Shown here: one piece after another, positions 1 to 12,160 of the stretch
Layout of the letters: every line of letters begins with the position of its first letter
How positions within the stretch are numbered: position 1 is the stretch's first letter
Assembly: GCA_963513935.1 (NCBI GenBank)
Contig: OY740768.1
Location: 22,071,177 to 22,135,176, forward strand
Origin: Aphrophora alni
Lineage: Eukaryota; Arthropoda; Insecta; Hemiptera; Aphrophoridae
DNA: 64,000 nt
Reading direction: 5' to 3'
The notes under the pieces: model-generated
Database searches by the model: none
What the model was told of the DNA's origin: nothing
Seen by the model: the letters and a program-made list of their open reading frames with translations, nothing else
Translations under genes and position numbers: made by a program

Positions 1-1843
1 ATATTCAACATTAAACAATTTAATTGTCTGCATTTGTAAAATGTACAAAATAAATGCTAGATTTTCTAGTGTAAAGAATTTTAATCTAAAATTTTGTAAC
101 GATTGGTTTGCGTGTTTGGCTATAACTCCATAAGAAAAAACACACATAGACGACATGTTAAATAGTCTAGTTAAAACAGAACTTTGCTTCGCTTGGTCAA
201 AAAACTTTTGCTATTCATAAACCAACATTACTTTTATTTTTTTAATCAGTCGAAATTAAATTGTAATTGAAATATAGTTCATAAATTACTTTATATATAT
301 TCTGTATGTACATCAGTTTCTGGGGGAAATTGTAGATATTTCTATAAGGAAAACAAAATAAACAAATTTATAAATACAAATAAAATACCTATATAATTCT
401 GACTAATACGAAATGTTTTACCTAATTTGTGGGCATATTTTACAAACAATAAACAAAGAGATCAAAATAGATTCGCTCAGTTCATGTAAAGTAACATCTG
501 TGCGGGATTAACTCATTAATTTAGTTAACAGATTCATAATCATACGTTAGGGGGAGAAGTTGAACTGAACATCTATGCAAAACTAAAACACATTAACTCC
601 ATCCTAGGCCTACCCATTGACAATGCATGCTTTCCCCAAACAAAGCCAATTTGTCGTCCAACTTGCTTCCACTTACACTAAACATGTTCAACACTTGCTC
701 CACCGTCATTGTTGGTTCTTGTCATAAATTCTGTTATAATGAACAGTTATGTTTCCTTCTGTGGTACAAATAGAACAACCGAGTAAAGGTCGTGATTATA
801 ATGAATTTATTATATACCCTTTCATGTGTTTTGTGTGGTAACAATTGTGTGTTACCCGACAATGTGGTACAGAGGATGGAAATAAATTTAATCCGAATTA
901 AATATTTAATTTTAATTACTAACTACTGTTAAAATAATGATCTATCACGTGTAAAAATCTTTAGCCTTAAAAACAACAATAATATGATTTGATGTGTCAT
1001 TTATTATATACTTTTTAGAAAATAAATCACATAGTTCAACTTTCTATATTTACTGATTAAAATACTTTGCCACATATTCTGTTAAAAAATTATAAAATTT
1101 TTTAAATTATAAAGTTTCATAATTTAATAAAAATAAAGAATATTTTAATATGTTAGGTTAAAATTAAGTTTAAAACACTTAACTAAATGTTTCATTCCTG
1201 TCTAGTTTCAGCTTAACCTTCCTTTGTGTTTCTTATTAAAGCTGATCTTTCTAATCAGTTGTTACAAATGTGTTGACGTCCCTAAGAGATTGGTTTTATT
1301 TCGAAGCACTATAATGCATTTTTCAGTAACAAAAAATAACGTACTATAACACTTCTGTGAAAAAAGTTTTAATTTGAAGCGTTTTTTATATCTTCAAAAT
1401 CGGTTTAGTAGTTTTGTAAGAGTAAGCGTTAAGCGTTTAAAACTGCATAGTCTATTAAATATATAGACAATCTCTGTGAACTGATATTAATATATTGTTG
1501 AATTGAAATAATTACACATATTTTGGTTTTCGAGTGATTTTCTTTTTTCAATTAAACCAATTTTCAACAACTTAATACAGTATAAGTGTATGGTTTCATA
1601 TTGCAACATACAAATTCTAAAATTACTGTGATTGAATTCTAAAATTCAAAACCACTTTCACTGTGAGAATAAATTGCCAATTTATATAATATATATAATT
1701 TTGAATATCATTTTTACCTCCGGTAGGAAAGTTATAATTAAAATGAGTACATTTGTTCCGCCTTTCTCAGCGTCGTTAATCTCACGTTTGTTCACGCGTA
1801 TTGGATATACTCCATTCTCAAAACCCTTAAATGTACAGATCAT

Positions 1844-1845
<2 letters not shown>
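1..1845. other. AT-rich non-coding stretch
   Basis: I see no gene, RNA gene or recognisable mobile element here. The sequence is strongly AT-rich, with many stops in all frames and only short unrelated open frames. Confidence 0.6.

Positions 1846-1924
<79 letters not shown>
1846..1924. repeat. (TA)n-(TG)n compound microsatellite
   Basis: About 58 bp of TA repeats run directly into about 20 bp of TG repeats. An open frame that crosses this tract translates to alternating Ile/Tyr and then Val/Cys and is an artefact. Confidence 0.95.
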
Positions 1925-3296
1925 ATTTAAAGTTCTCTAAGTATATGACGTTCTCTTATTAATATATACACTTACGAAATTACAGACTTTACATAATAAG
2001 CATAACCTATAACAGCTGATCGGTAATGTAATACCACGTGATTAGTGTTTTTTTTTTAAGTCCAACATCGATACAAATTATTTTCCTTCTATAGCCAATT
2101 TACCACGGCAACCACTTTACTTCCGACATGTTTTACAACATTAGGCGAAGAAAGATTAAATGTTATAAAAATTCCTTCGTGCTGACGATTTAAAACAATT
2201 CACAAAACTTGAATAAAATAATTTTTGTTTAACATTTTAGAGCAATGTCTAATATATATGATAACTTCTTTATTTTCTTCAACTGATGAACAGCCACTTG
2301 TTTTTTTTTGCGACGGAAATAATGCTCTCTTCAGAAATCGTAATCTGTCACGAAAAAACTCAGATATTTTGTGAATAACAAAACTAACTCGCGTGTTTGT
2401 GAAAAAATAAAGTATTGTAAGTAAAGATTTGGAAACTTAGTTGTTAACTAAGTCTTATCAATCTATTGTTAATTTTAAATTATCATTTAATTACTATATA
2501 TGTAGTATATTGGTTACATTAATTCAGCTATTATGTAATAAATTAGTTTAGTACATATAAAAATAATTCTATTATTACGCTAATGGAAACGCCGACAACC
2601 CAGACTACCCAGAGGAGAAATTGGCACCATTTTTATGTCACATTCTATAAAATCAAACTATAATCTGTCTAGATGATAAACCTAATATCATTACTAACGC
2701 AGATATAAATACATATGCCTATTGACATACTGTGCTCTATAGATATTATAACTAGCAGAAATATGTCCTTCATCTAACTATTGGATCATCTCTGGAAAAG
2801 GCTATCATTGTTACTTTAAACAAAGTTCCTTAAAAGACGACAAAGAGGTAGTTTTCTTAAAAGAACAGAATTTAATCCATCACTTACTGTCTTTCGTAAC
2901 TATTGTTTGTTCCCTAGTTTTCGTTAAACTAATGTTCAATTCTGAACTTTTCGTTAACTAAGTTTAAAATCGTTCCCCAAAGTAAAAAAAGAACTTGGAA
3001 GCGTAATGTGTGAAACTGGACATGTAAATATTTATATATAAAGAGAAGTCTTGCATTGTATCTTGTAATTCGTTTTTAGAACATTTCTATAAAGAGAATG
3101 ATCTGCCTATAAGACCCAGATCAGAGTGTATGGAGTGTGTAACATTCCTGATTCCTATACATTATAGAAACTTTAATTAAGAACACACATGTATTTATAT
3201 CAGTGATTTAAAATTGCACAACAATAATTTACAAACTGATTTTACGGTAAAAGTAATAATAAATCTACATCTAAAATTACAACATAAAAAGTTTTA
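1925..3296. other. AT-rich non-coding stretch
   Basis: No coding or structured feature could be supported in this stretch. Confidence 0.55.
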
Positions 3297-3700
3297 TTTT
3301 CGAGTAAAGGCTAGGAAGTATTTCACTTAGATATCTGCTCCAAGAGTGAAATGAACACACAGTAATACTTGGAACACAAATTGAAAAACAAATTAAGTAG
3401 TTTAATTTGTATTTTCATTTAATAAAATACGACCAACCCTCTATTTACATAATTGTGTGAGAAAACTAGCGTAAAATACATAAAATGTATCCCCATAAAA
3501 ATACAGTTATAGATTTGGCGGATCATAATTTTGTTAAACTCTAATAAACGTATAAAATTGTTAAACAAAAGTTGTAAAAAAATTCAATCTGAGATATGTT
3601 ATGTAAATAAATTTAATAACAACTCCAAGTTAATTGGATAAATTTAATAAACAAATCCAAGTTACACAAATTTACTAGCCTTATGAAGGATTTTTATTGT
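3297..3700 (+). repeat. Partial copy of the 60.6-62.5 kb repeat family
   Basis: The segment with TATTTCACTTAGATATCTGC and then AAGAGTGAAATGAACAC matches, with substitutions, the arms of the compound element at 60647-62492 (near 60820, near 61610, and inverted near 62330). A following block around 3610-3680 with 'aactccaagtt' also resembles those units. No terminal motif is visible here, so this is probably a decayed fragment. Confidence 0.45.
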
Positions 3701-4080
3701 GCTTAAAAATATGACATTTTGTGCCGCATTTTTTTCCGTTTTTGTAAGTAAAATTTCTGTAACTTACGTTTGTTTTTTATTGCCTTTATTGGCATCAATT
3801 TTGTAGGAGACATAAAACAGTTAATTTTAATCTGGTAATGCTTTTCTAAACGTTTTTACATTCATAATTCAGTTTTATTGCAACACAATAATTGATCAAA
3901 CAATTCTGAAAAAAATTGGAGCTTTACAGTATTAAAGGTATCTGTTCATCTCTTGTAATTTTACTCTAAATCGTTCAGGACATTTCAAAGCATTTCCTTA
4001 AATATCCTGAAAAATCATGTTTCTTCTTTTTTGTATACTTTTATACCACTAGCAGCATTAAACGTTTATATACGTTTAAC

Positions 4081-4140
4081 AACTGAAGATGAAGAAGAAC
4101 AACTTGAAACGGCGCCTTGTTACGAATAAAGTATTAGTTG
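4081..4140 (+). repeat. CTGAAGA-hairpin-GAAAC motif, retroelement-like
   Basis: CTGAAGATGAAGAAG is followed by CTTGAAACGGCG and then by an AATAAAGTATTAGTTGTTG stretch. The order CTGANGA, short stem, GAAAC is the conserved core of hammerhead-type motifs, which are known from Penelope-like and other retroelement termini. The stem here is only about 3 bp, so ribozyme activity is doubtful. The motif recurs at 6661-6700 (minus strand), which argues for a mobile-element origin. Confidence 0.35.
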
Positions 4141-4676
4141 TTGTAATTAAGTTTGACAGTGAAATTGATTCAACCATTTTACAAACTCAATAAAGTCCAA
4201 GAAAGAAAAAAAAATTGGGACAAGTTTAGTTCCGAATCGAAAAGCGGGAGTGGGTTTTTTAATGAAATGCATACCATAAATTTGAATTATTTCTATATTC
4301 TTTATATATATTAAACTTGTTCGCAACAAACTGCCACATTATTCTTCGTGAAAAACACTTTTATTTCATCTTTAAAACTTTTATTACAATAGAAGAAAAT
4401 GTAAGACAATATGAACTGGGAATAATGACAATATTTTTTAAACGTCAGGATACTTCAATTAAAAACAACAAGTGACATTAAAAAAATAATTGAGGCAACA
4501 TCCAAAACACGACATTAATAATGGAAAAGAAAGTCAAAAATCATTGACAATAACCAAGAGTAGCCCTACTGACCTTAATAACTCCAAATATAACGCAATG
4601 ATCAGAAACAAGTGAGACATTTCACCCATACATGTTCTGTATTACAAATACTCATGCAATCACCGCCATTAGGATT

Positions 4677-4960
4677 CTATGTTTTTTTCTTTTCAGCTCG
4701 GACTGCGGCGGGTAATTGGCTGTCAACCGATCAACTGCAAGTCGGACATGAATTATTTAGTTCCTCTGCGGACGTGGTTCAGAATAAGTAATCCGTCTAA
4801 TGAAGACTCCAGAAAACGCGACGGTATAACGATTTATTGTCATATTTGGTCACCGCTATAATAGTCTGGACGTGATTTGAGAGATGGGATATTGTTGGCT
4901 GTGGTTCACGCTTAATTTGCCGTCAAAATAAAAACCGAGAAGATTTAAAGCTCTTCTTGT
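4677..4960 (+). other. Candidate terminal coding exon (unproven)
   Basis: A strong polypyrimidine tract with acceptor (GTTTTTTTCTTTTCAG, AG at 4695-4696) is followed by a frame that stays open for 54 codons from 4697 to a TAA at 4859-4861. An AATAAA lies at 4927-4932. GC content of 4697-4861 is about 45% by my count, against roughly 27-30% around it, and no dispersed family of this window matches it. This is what a last coding exon with a short 3' UTR would look like. The encoded residues (for example NCKSDMNYLVPLRTWFRIS) match no family I recognise. It could equally be a conserved non-coding element or chance. Confidence 0.25.
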
Positions 4961-5775
4961 TTCCTTTTGTTAAAATCTTTGCCATTAAATTATTAAGTTG
5001 TAGATTAAAATTGAGTAAATATTTGTGTTGTTTTATTGTTCGTCACTTTTAAAATACAAGAGAGATTTTCAACAATCAGACATTTACAATATTTACAATC
5101 AGACATACAGACATTGAACTGAAGTTAAACATATAAAAAACGATTCTGGCGGCTTTACGAGAGCCGGCTTCCATCTTTTTATCATAAACAATTATTGTTT
5201 CCAGTCAAAAGCAGAAAAAAACACTTTTAGGTCATCGTTTATTTGTAAATGATAAAGATTGGTGAAAAGTTACCACTTAAATGTTCTAAAATAAATTTTT
5301 TTCTTGCAAACCTTTCCAATTGAAAAGAAATCTGTTGTATATTATATTATAATACCGAGTTTAAACTCTGACTTATACAGAAAACTTATTTTTATTTTAT
5401 TAAAAAGTGAATATTTAAAAGAAATGTTTTTCAATAATATCGGATAAAATTTAACGAGTTCGTGCAAAATTTGTATGTAATGTAATTTGCTAGGTACAGC
5501 AGATCTTTAACATCACATTTGTATGATAATAAATTAGTTCTTAGGAAAATAATTTAATGATTTAACATAATGTAAAATAATACAGACTCCATAATATTTA
5601 AAAATAATAATAATAAAATCCGATTTAAAAAACTATGGCGGTTATGTTTTATTGGGAGGTGAATGTGATGTGATACAAATATTAAACAACTAATTTCAAA
5701 TTTTGATCGATATCTCTGTCTCTATAATTAGCAGCACATTATGTATCTGATCTTTAGACATAAAATATATGTTTT
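4961..5775. other. AT-rich non-coding stretch
   Basis: Nothing recognisable was found here. Confidence 0.5.
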
Positions 5776-6155
5776 GTAATTGAATAAATTTATATTTTTG
5801 TAGTCATAGTGAATCTATTTATTATTTGCACTAAAGCTTTTTCAGGATTAATCCCATCATCTGTGCTTGTCAATATAATCAGATTACATAACACATAACA
5901 ACTTAGCACCAAACTTTAACTATTAAAATTATTAAGACTAATATAAACATTAAAAATTAAAAAATATTAAAATGTTTAAAATATTAAAAACTGAAAACAT
6001 TAAACAATAAACATGAAATATGTAAGTTAGAGTTCCACTTAAACATGCTTCACTCAACGATAAATTGTGCAGACTGTAAATCCTGAAAAAGCTTTAGCGC
6101 AAATAATTTAAAAAATCCACTATTGACTACAAAAAGTAAGTTTATTCAATTATAA
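5776..6155. mobile_element. Foldback (long inverted repeat) element
   Basis: The left arm (about 5776-5860) and the right arm (about 6070-6155) are inverted copies of each other with substitutions and small gaps. Both contain AATTGAATAAA, a TGTAGTCA-AGTG block, TTATTTGC, and AAAGCTTTTTCAGGATT (or its complement). A loop of about 210 bp of AT-rich sequence separates them. There is no ORF. Near the left arm, the minus strand reads GATGATGGGATTAATCCTGAAAAAGC, in which GGATT pairs with AATCC. This hairpin before a GAAA resembles the motifs at 4081 and 6661. It is most simply a MITE or foldback, or two head-to-head fragments of one retroelement tail. Confidence 0.55.
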
Positions 6156-6640
6156 AAATAAGTGGGTCGTTTTAGACATAAAAAATTGCATAATTATATG
6201 TTTTGTCATTAGGTAAATCAATCAATGTTTTGTTTCTTAGTTAGTTATTTTTATTTTTCAACCTCTCCTTATTTAACTTCCCATAACTTACTATTTGTTA
6301 AAATATTATCATTCTGCGTTATTAACCTGTATACAAATAATTATAATCAATCAGAACATTAGTTTTAGAGATAATTTTTAGAGTTTCAAACAACAAAGGG
6401 GTCGAAATATCCCCTCATACCAAATTTGATCGACTCAATTTAATTTCGACTACAACTGCCCGGACAACAGACAGACGTCATTACAAACCATTATTGGGGG
6501 GGGGGGGTATTTAAATGGATTTTCGTCTAAAAACTCAATATCAATTTTTGACTTTTCACATATCTTACTCTATCAACTACATTTATAGAAACTTCAATAC
6601 CCAAATGAATAAAATCATTATTTCTACACAAAAATCACTA
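6156..6640. other. Non-coding stretch with G12 run
   Basis: The only feature is a run of 12 G at 6496-6507. No gene is seen. Confidence 0.5.
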
Positions 6641-6790
6641 ATTGCACAAAACAAATACAAGACGACGTTTCAGTGACTAAGTAGTCATCATCCTCAGCTG
6701 CTGTATGTACAGACAACCTATTTACATTGTGAGTATTGTAAACCCTTCAATGGTCGTCTTCTATTTGTGTTGCACAAATAACGTTTTTGT
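6641..6790 (-). repeat. Hammerhead-like CTGAGGA...GAAACGTC motif, retroelement remnant
   Basis: On the minus strand, CTGAGGATGATGACT, a four-base loop, AGTCA and CTGAAACGTCGTC follow each other. The TGACT/AGTCA stem is perfect, and CTGANGA and GAAAC flank it as in a hammerhead core. The two ends of the segment carry inverted words (TTGCACAAAACAAATACAAGACGAC on the left, GTCGTCTTCTATTTGTGTTGCACAA on the right), so the whole may fold back. Such modules are known from Penelope-like elements. No RT remnant is adjacent. Confidence 0.4.
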
Positions 6791-7411
6791 GGAAAATTGT
6801 GTTTTCATTCATTTGGTTAACTTACTCTATTAAAAGTAAAAATAGAAATTACTTTTGTGTGAAAGTAAAAATTTAAGTAAATCTAAAATCTTTTTAGAGA
6901 TAACTCAAAACATAAACTCCATATAAAAAGCGTCATCATTTCAAAAATAGATTTTTAGGATGTTCCTAAGTTTTCAAAAAGTGCAATTTCTCTACTTCAT
7001 AAAAATAAAAAATAAAAAAAACTACATTTCTTATCAGTTTGAGTTAATAATATTCAAAATGTTAAATCTCACTATTGAAAACTAAAAACTCACTAGTTTC
7101 ACATAAACCTGAATAGTATATTGGACAGTCGCTGGAATCTCACATCTAATGAAGAAGTACTGTATTCTATTCATTTATTTGAGTGTCAGTCGTTTGCTTT
7201 GGATCTATACTGATGTCTTATATACACGCAAGCATTCCCAACCTTGCAAACATAAAGGGACCTTTGTCAAGACTAAGAAGAGCTTCTCCCCCTCTCTCAC
7301 CTACAGCTGCACACAATGAACCCACTTTCGCTAATCACCCACGGTGAACATACAACTTCTCTCTCTCACTCTCACTTACTGAGATTAGATAACTCCTTAT
7401 TTCTCTTTCAG

Positions 7412-7495
7412 AGTTATCGTTTATTATTATTTTTACAAGTCCATGATTACTGTGAATTACTTTTATCTTGGGAACAGAAGATGAAAGTTGAAAAT
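7412..7495 (+). other. Candidate 84-nt internal exon (weak)
   Basis: Acceptor-like TTATTTCTCTTTCAG ends at 7411 and donor-like GTAAGT starts at 7496. The 84 nt between are a multiple of three and open in one frame (including HDYCELLLSWEQKMKVEN). The region upstream (7190-7380) is pyrimidine-rich with CTCTCTCTCAC runs. No protein family is recognised. The match could be chance, because GTAAGT and a pyrimidine-rich AG are frequent at this base composition. Confidence 0.18.
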
Positions 7496-7794
7496 GTAAG
7501 TTTTCCCTGTTCGTTCTTAAGGTGAAACAAAAACATATTTCTTCAAAAGAGGAAAGGAAATTTTTATTTTACATTTTGTGAAATGTACAATGTGGTTAAT
7601 CTAATTTAGTTATGTAAATAGTGTTTTGATTTTTGTCAATTGTATGTGTACATTTTATTTCCAACAATCGATTGAAAGAAAATCACGCTGTGAATTATCA
7701 ATTATAACGTGGTAGTAACTTATTTATTGTTAAAAGTTTTAAGATATACTATTTACTTAAACAAAAACATAAGGTCATAATCGTTTTATAAAAA

Positions 7795-7975
7795 ATAATA
7801 AATAACATAAACAAAGATCCCTAGTCCTCAAATACTCTTAAGAGCGAGAGGGTCGGAAGAGAACAGAGATTGGTCCTGAAAGGAATGATGAATGAAAGGG
7901 ATCTAATTAAATACTACATTCAAAAAGGTGTAAAAGTAGCTAGAGACCCTCAGGATTGCCATGGAAAAACCAATA
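7795..7975 (+). repeat. Rep-I copy 1
   Basis: This shares the Rep-I core in order: a run of ACTCTTAAGAG type, GGGTCGGAAGAGAAC, TTGGTC, GAAAGGGATCTAA, TACATT and AGAGACCCTCAGGATTGCC. Rep-I is a dispersed family of about 200 bp defined here by comparison of ten copies; it has no ORF. Confidence 0.6.
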
Positions 7976-10499
7976 CAAGCATTGCACTTTTTTAGTATTA
8001 ATTATTTAGTCTTACGAGTTACATTATATACTATTCTACAAGTTTCGTGAAATATGTCGAATACATATATTTTTTTAATATGTTAAATTTTAATTTCTGA
8101 AGGATTTGGCAACAATGTAGGCTTAGATCGATACCGATTTCGATTCCTTCCTACTAAAGATTTCCGTATATATATAAAGAATAATGTACATCCATATTAT
8201 GAATTTAATCAAAACTGACATAAACAATTTTTTAACTTTTTTTATTATCTACAAATCCAGTATTCTTGAGTTGAGATACTTCATGCCGGGGTTGGAACAC
8301 GGGAGTTTACGAAATTTGGTTTAACGTTACTTTTATCCATAATTCTAAATCGATTTTGACCAAAATCATGTACACTTGTAATCTGCAATATTCTTAAAAA
8401 TTCTGCTTCATTCTGTCCAACTGTTGACATTTTAGTGATTTAGTCTCAAATTCTTTGAGTGACCCTTGCAACAAAATTTTAAACTTTAAGTTAATCGGAT
8501 TATATTATTTTTGAGATTACTAAGAGTTTACTGAGATTGACAGATATTATTTGAAATTAATTTCTAACCGCTGAAAATGATTGAAAACCGGTTGCTATCA
8601 CTTACAAAATAACTGTTAGAATGTTATCGGTACAGAATAAAAATATCGATCGTGGAGCTGTCATTAATGAGTTATTTTATTTACTACACGTACATCGATT
8701 TTATTCTAATTTTCACAAAATATGAGACATAATGACGTAAACTACTAAATCGCAAGTAATAACAACAAATTAAGTTATAGAAATAATAAAAAAACCGATA
8801 ACAATATCATTAGCGCCGCGTTATAAAAAACAAAATTTCAACCAAATAAAATTTCCGTTTAGAGGAAGATTATAGCAAAAACGAAACCAAGCTGTCACTA
8901 TTTAAATATGCAGGGTATTTTCAAAAATCGTTCCTAATCAAGAGCTTATCGTTCACATCAAAACCATGAAAAATCGTATATAAATATTTTGCTAACATGC
9001 TTAATTTTCTATCTAACAACCATTTTGTGTTTTTCACAAAAAGTTCATATTTTTCCAACGCGTAAATGATATGATTTGAAATCTTGGTAATGATACTTAG
9101 TGTTATTTTGTTTGTTATTTGGATGTTAGCCAATTTGAGGAAAATAATCAACCGATTTCCTTCTTTCATTTCAAAATCGCGGCTATATAAACTTTTTAAC
9201 GTCAAAAATATCAAACACTGGTAATTTTACAAAATATTTACAAGAAAAAAAAATTAATATATTTTTTAACCGTACACATTAATTAATTTATTATTATTAT
9301 TTCTATAGCTTATAGGATAACTGTGTTATCGACAAAAACTGAAGACATTAATTGTTGTAATTGTTTATAACCACTTAGATTAACATAGAAAAAAAATTAT
9401 TGTTTGAATTTCGTAAATTTGTACCTCTAAACCTTACTGTATCCTAAAAGATAAATGAGTTATCTACACACCGAATAATAATATGTTATAACTAATATAT
9501 ACGGTTCTACGGTTTCTAAAAAATAATTGGTAAAATTAAATGTTTGTTGAGATATTCGATGGTAAAAAAGTTTAAATAGCCGCCATATTAAATATACTGA
9601 AGGTAATTGTTTCATAATTTTTCTCAAATTGGGTGTTTACAACACTAAGTAGTACGGGAAATTTCAACTCCATATTATTTACTGTTAAAAGATATTAATT
9701 TGTTTTTTACAAAAACAAAATGGGGAGTAAATAGTAAACTAATTATTTTAAGATATATTTTTAAATAAACTTTTTCATTATTTTTCAAGTGGGGAATTAG
9801 TTTCGGAACGATTTAGGAAACGCCCAATATAGGCTATTTATGTTATAATGTTTGAAAAAAGACGATAAAAACAAATATATTGACAACAATATATTATGTG
9901 ACAATTTTATTTCCATAAAATAGATGGGAATGTTAGGATAATGTTTCTGCACAATTTAATGTTATTGGTAATTAATTTAGATATACGAGATGTAAGATCC
10001 AAATCAATATTTCAATCAGAAGAGCATAACCCAACCTCTTCGTTAGCTCTAGTTAGAGGGAATAATTTGGAAGTGATCTCCTTCATTGTTCCCGTCTATT
10101 GTCCTGCTGTGGGTCTCAAGTGCCCCCAGACACTTGTAAACACAGAACTGAAATAATGATGAAGACGAAAATATATTCAAAATTTAACGATAGTATTGTA
10201 ACTGAATTCTTCGATTCAGTCTAGTATTTTAAAATTTCCATTTAACCGACGTTTCAGAATGTATTTCCAATGTTTTGTTTTATTAGTCTCACTTCTTACA
10301 AGAAAGAAAAGTTATTGAAGTTGTTTTTCTGTTATAATGTGCAGTTTGATTCAATAGTTTCAGAGAATAAAGGGGAAAAGTTTCTATAAATACATGTCGA
10401 TAAAGCTTCGCTTTTCATCTTTTCGTGTTTTCTTCTTTTTTCCCCTTTCTTTTCTTTTCATTTTATACAAATAAAATAATAATTGTATGTACAAATAAA
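7976..10499. other. AT-rich non-coding stretch
   Basis: No supported feature. Short open frames near 8921 and 9941 have no recognisable protein signature. Confidence 0.5.
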
Positions 10500-10700
10500 A
10501 ATTGTCAAACCCTAGCAGGATCCACAGTTTTCTGCGTATATGGGGTTAGAACCCTTTCTTTTATTTGTCCTATTAAAGTCTTTCTTAACCAACTCTCCTT
10601 CTTTTCGACTATAAACCTATTAGACTATAGAGGGTTAGTAGGTCTTTATTTTTATATATTTTTTTATAAGGATATGATGACCGTGAGGTTTTTGCATTTA
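10500..10700 (-). repeat. Rep-I copy 2 (inverted)
   Basis: The minus-strand version of Rep-I: GGATCC, GGGTTAGAACCCTTTC, TATTAAAGTCTTTCTTAACCAACTCT, TTCTTTTCGACTATA, TATAAGGATATGATGACCGTGAGG and TTTTTGCATTTAAA appear in the expected order. An open frame over this segment is fortuitous. Confidence 0.6.
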
Positions 10701-11019
10701 AAACAATACAAAAAATCCAATATATCATTAATCCATGTAAGATTAAAGCGAGTCCTGCAAACAAACAGTTTCATATCGCTCTACATATTATATTAAATAC
10801 TATAACCTCTCACTTTGGGGAATTGTCTACCCTAAAGCAAGTCCCACGACTAGGTAATGCTTTAGTTTACGTTATTGGATTTAATTTATATATGATGTTC
10901 TCAGATAAACATACATTGTATCTAGAACACACGTTAAACATAGATTGATGTAACAAACAGTTTGTCTATTTATAACTTGTAGATATATACGTATTATGCA
11001 AATATTACTCAACCAGTAT

Positions 11020-12160
11020 ACGAAGTATAAGGTAAGTATGGTAATCGTAAAAAAATACCTTAAATTTTTTTTGACTGGTCTTCACGTTTCATGGCTTCAG
11101 GAAACCAAAAAGCGATTTTCGACATGCTGTCCATCCGTCGTTGTGGCCTGTACGTAACACAATAGCGGCCACAAAATTAAGATTGGAACATAAAATTTGG
11201 TATACTGGCCTATAGTGTGCTCATATAGAACCCTATTGAAATTCAATTTTAATTGAAAATGTTAAAATAGTGCCGTTACAAATTTTGTTATTATCTCTTG
11301 TATTATTCAACTTATAAGCTAGAAAATTATTCCATTTTAAATTTATTTGATAATGATGGATTGTTCATATTATTTTTTTTTCTTAAACATTGCTGGACCT
11401 AGGTGGGGCTAAGTGTCCAGCACAAGGAGCTTCATCGTGGTGGTATAATTTAAAAAAAAAGTTTATGTCGTTTAGGTAATTCTCGTGTTTCACTATTACT
11501 GACTCCTCGGGGTAGTTTTAGGCCTAAGTACTTTTCTTAGATTATACAATTACTTTTAGTTTTCCACCATATGACCATAGTTACTAAGCTAATTGAATGT
11601 TTATGTTTTTTCTCTCTTTTATATTCTAGTTTCACACTTGACAACGAGAATTGATTTATACTCTCGAAACGTGATGTTAATATTCCTTACACAAATGATC
11701 GGAAATCCCTGATTAAACTATATAAATAATACTAATTTAGATAAACTTTTGGAGATTTGAATTCTGCATGGAATTGTATCAACCAAACCTATCTACGATG
11801 AAAAATAACAAAGATATTTTCATAAACGTAATTTCGAACCATGAACCATGATATTCGTGTAGTTACGAGATCAGAGTGTCAAGTTACCAACACCAACGTA
11901 GCTGTTGGAGACACTTTCATATATGTACAATAGAGACCTACTAAAGCCGAGACAATGATACGAGCCAAGCGAGTGGAGTCAATAATATACGAGGCATTTT
12001 AGAGCCTAGTGGACGTCAAAATATTAGTGATATACACAATTTACAAGATTCAGAAAACGTGTGTAACCATTGTTTTAAACGAATGAATAAAACTCATTGA
12101 TCTACAAATACAGTTTAACATTTCTTACAAGGATCAAGAGCCAACTTTTGGACATTTCAT
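11020..12160 (+). repeat. Rep-II copy A, with an internal insertion
   Basis: Rep-II starts near TATACGAAGTATAAGGTAAGTATGG and includes GGCTTCAGGAAACC, GTGCTCATATAGAACC, a TTGAAATTCAA block, ATCTACGATGAAAAATAA and the signature CGAGCCAAGCGAGTGGAG. It ends past CAGAAAACGTGTGTAACCATTG. Compared with copy B, about 400 bp (roughly 11345-11745) is extra; it contains GACAACGAGAATT...CTCTCGAAACGTG, another GAAACG-type module. There is no ORF. This is probably a non-autonomous transposon of unknown class. Confidence 0.6.

Noticed and set aside
1632..1940. Open frame of 102 codons
   Set aside because: Its second half is a translated TA/TG microsatellite; no family signature and no codon bias.
10425..10796. 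123-codon frame rich in Phe/Tyr/Leu
   Set aside because: It overlaps an inverted Rep-I copy and poly-pyrimidine sequence; the frame is not kept in other Rep-I copies.
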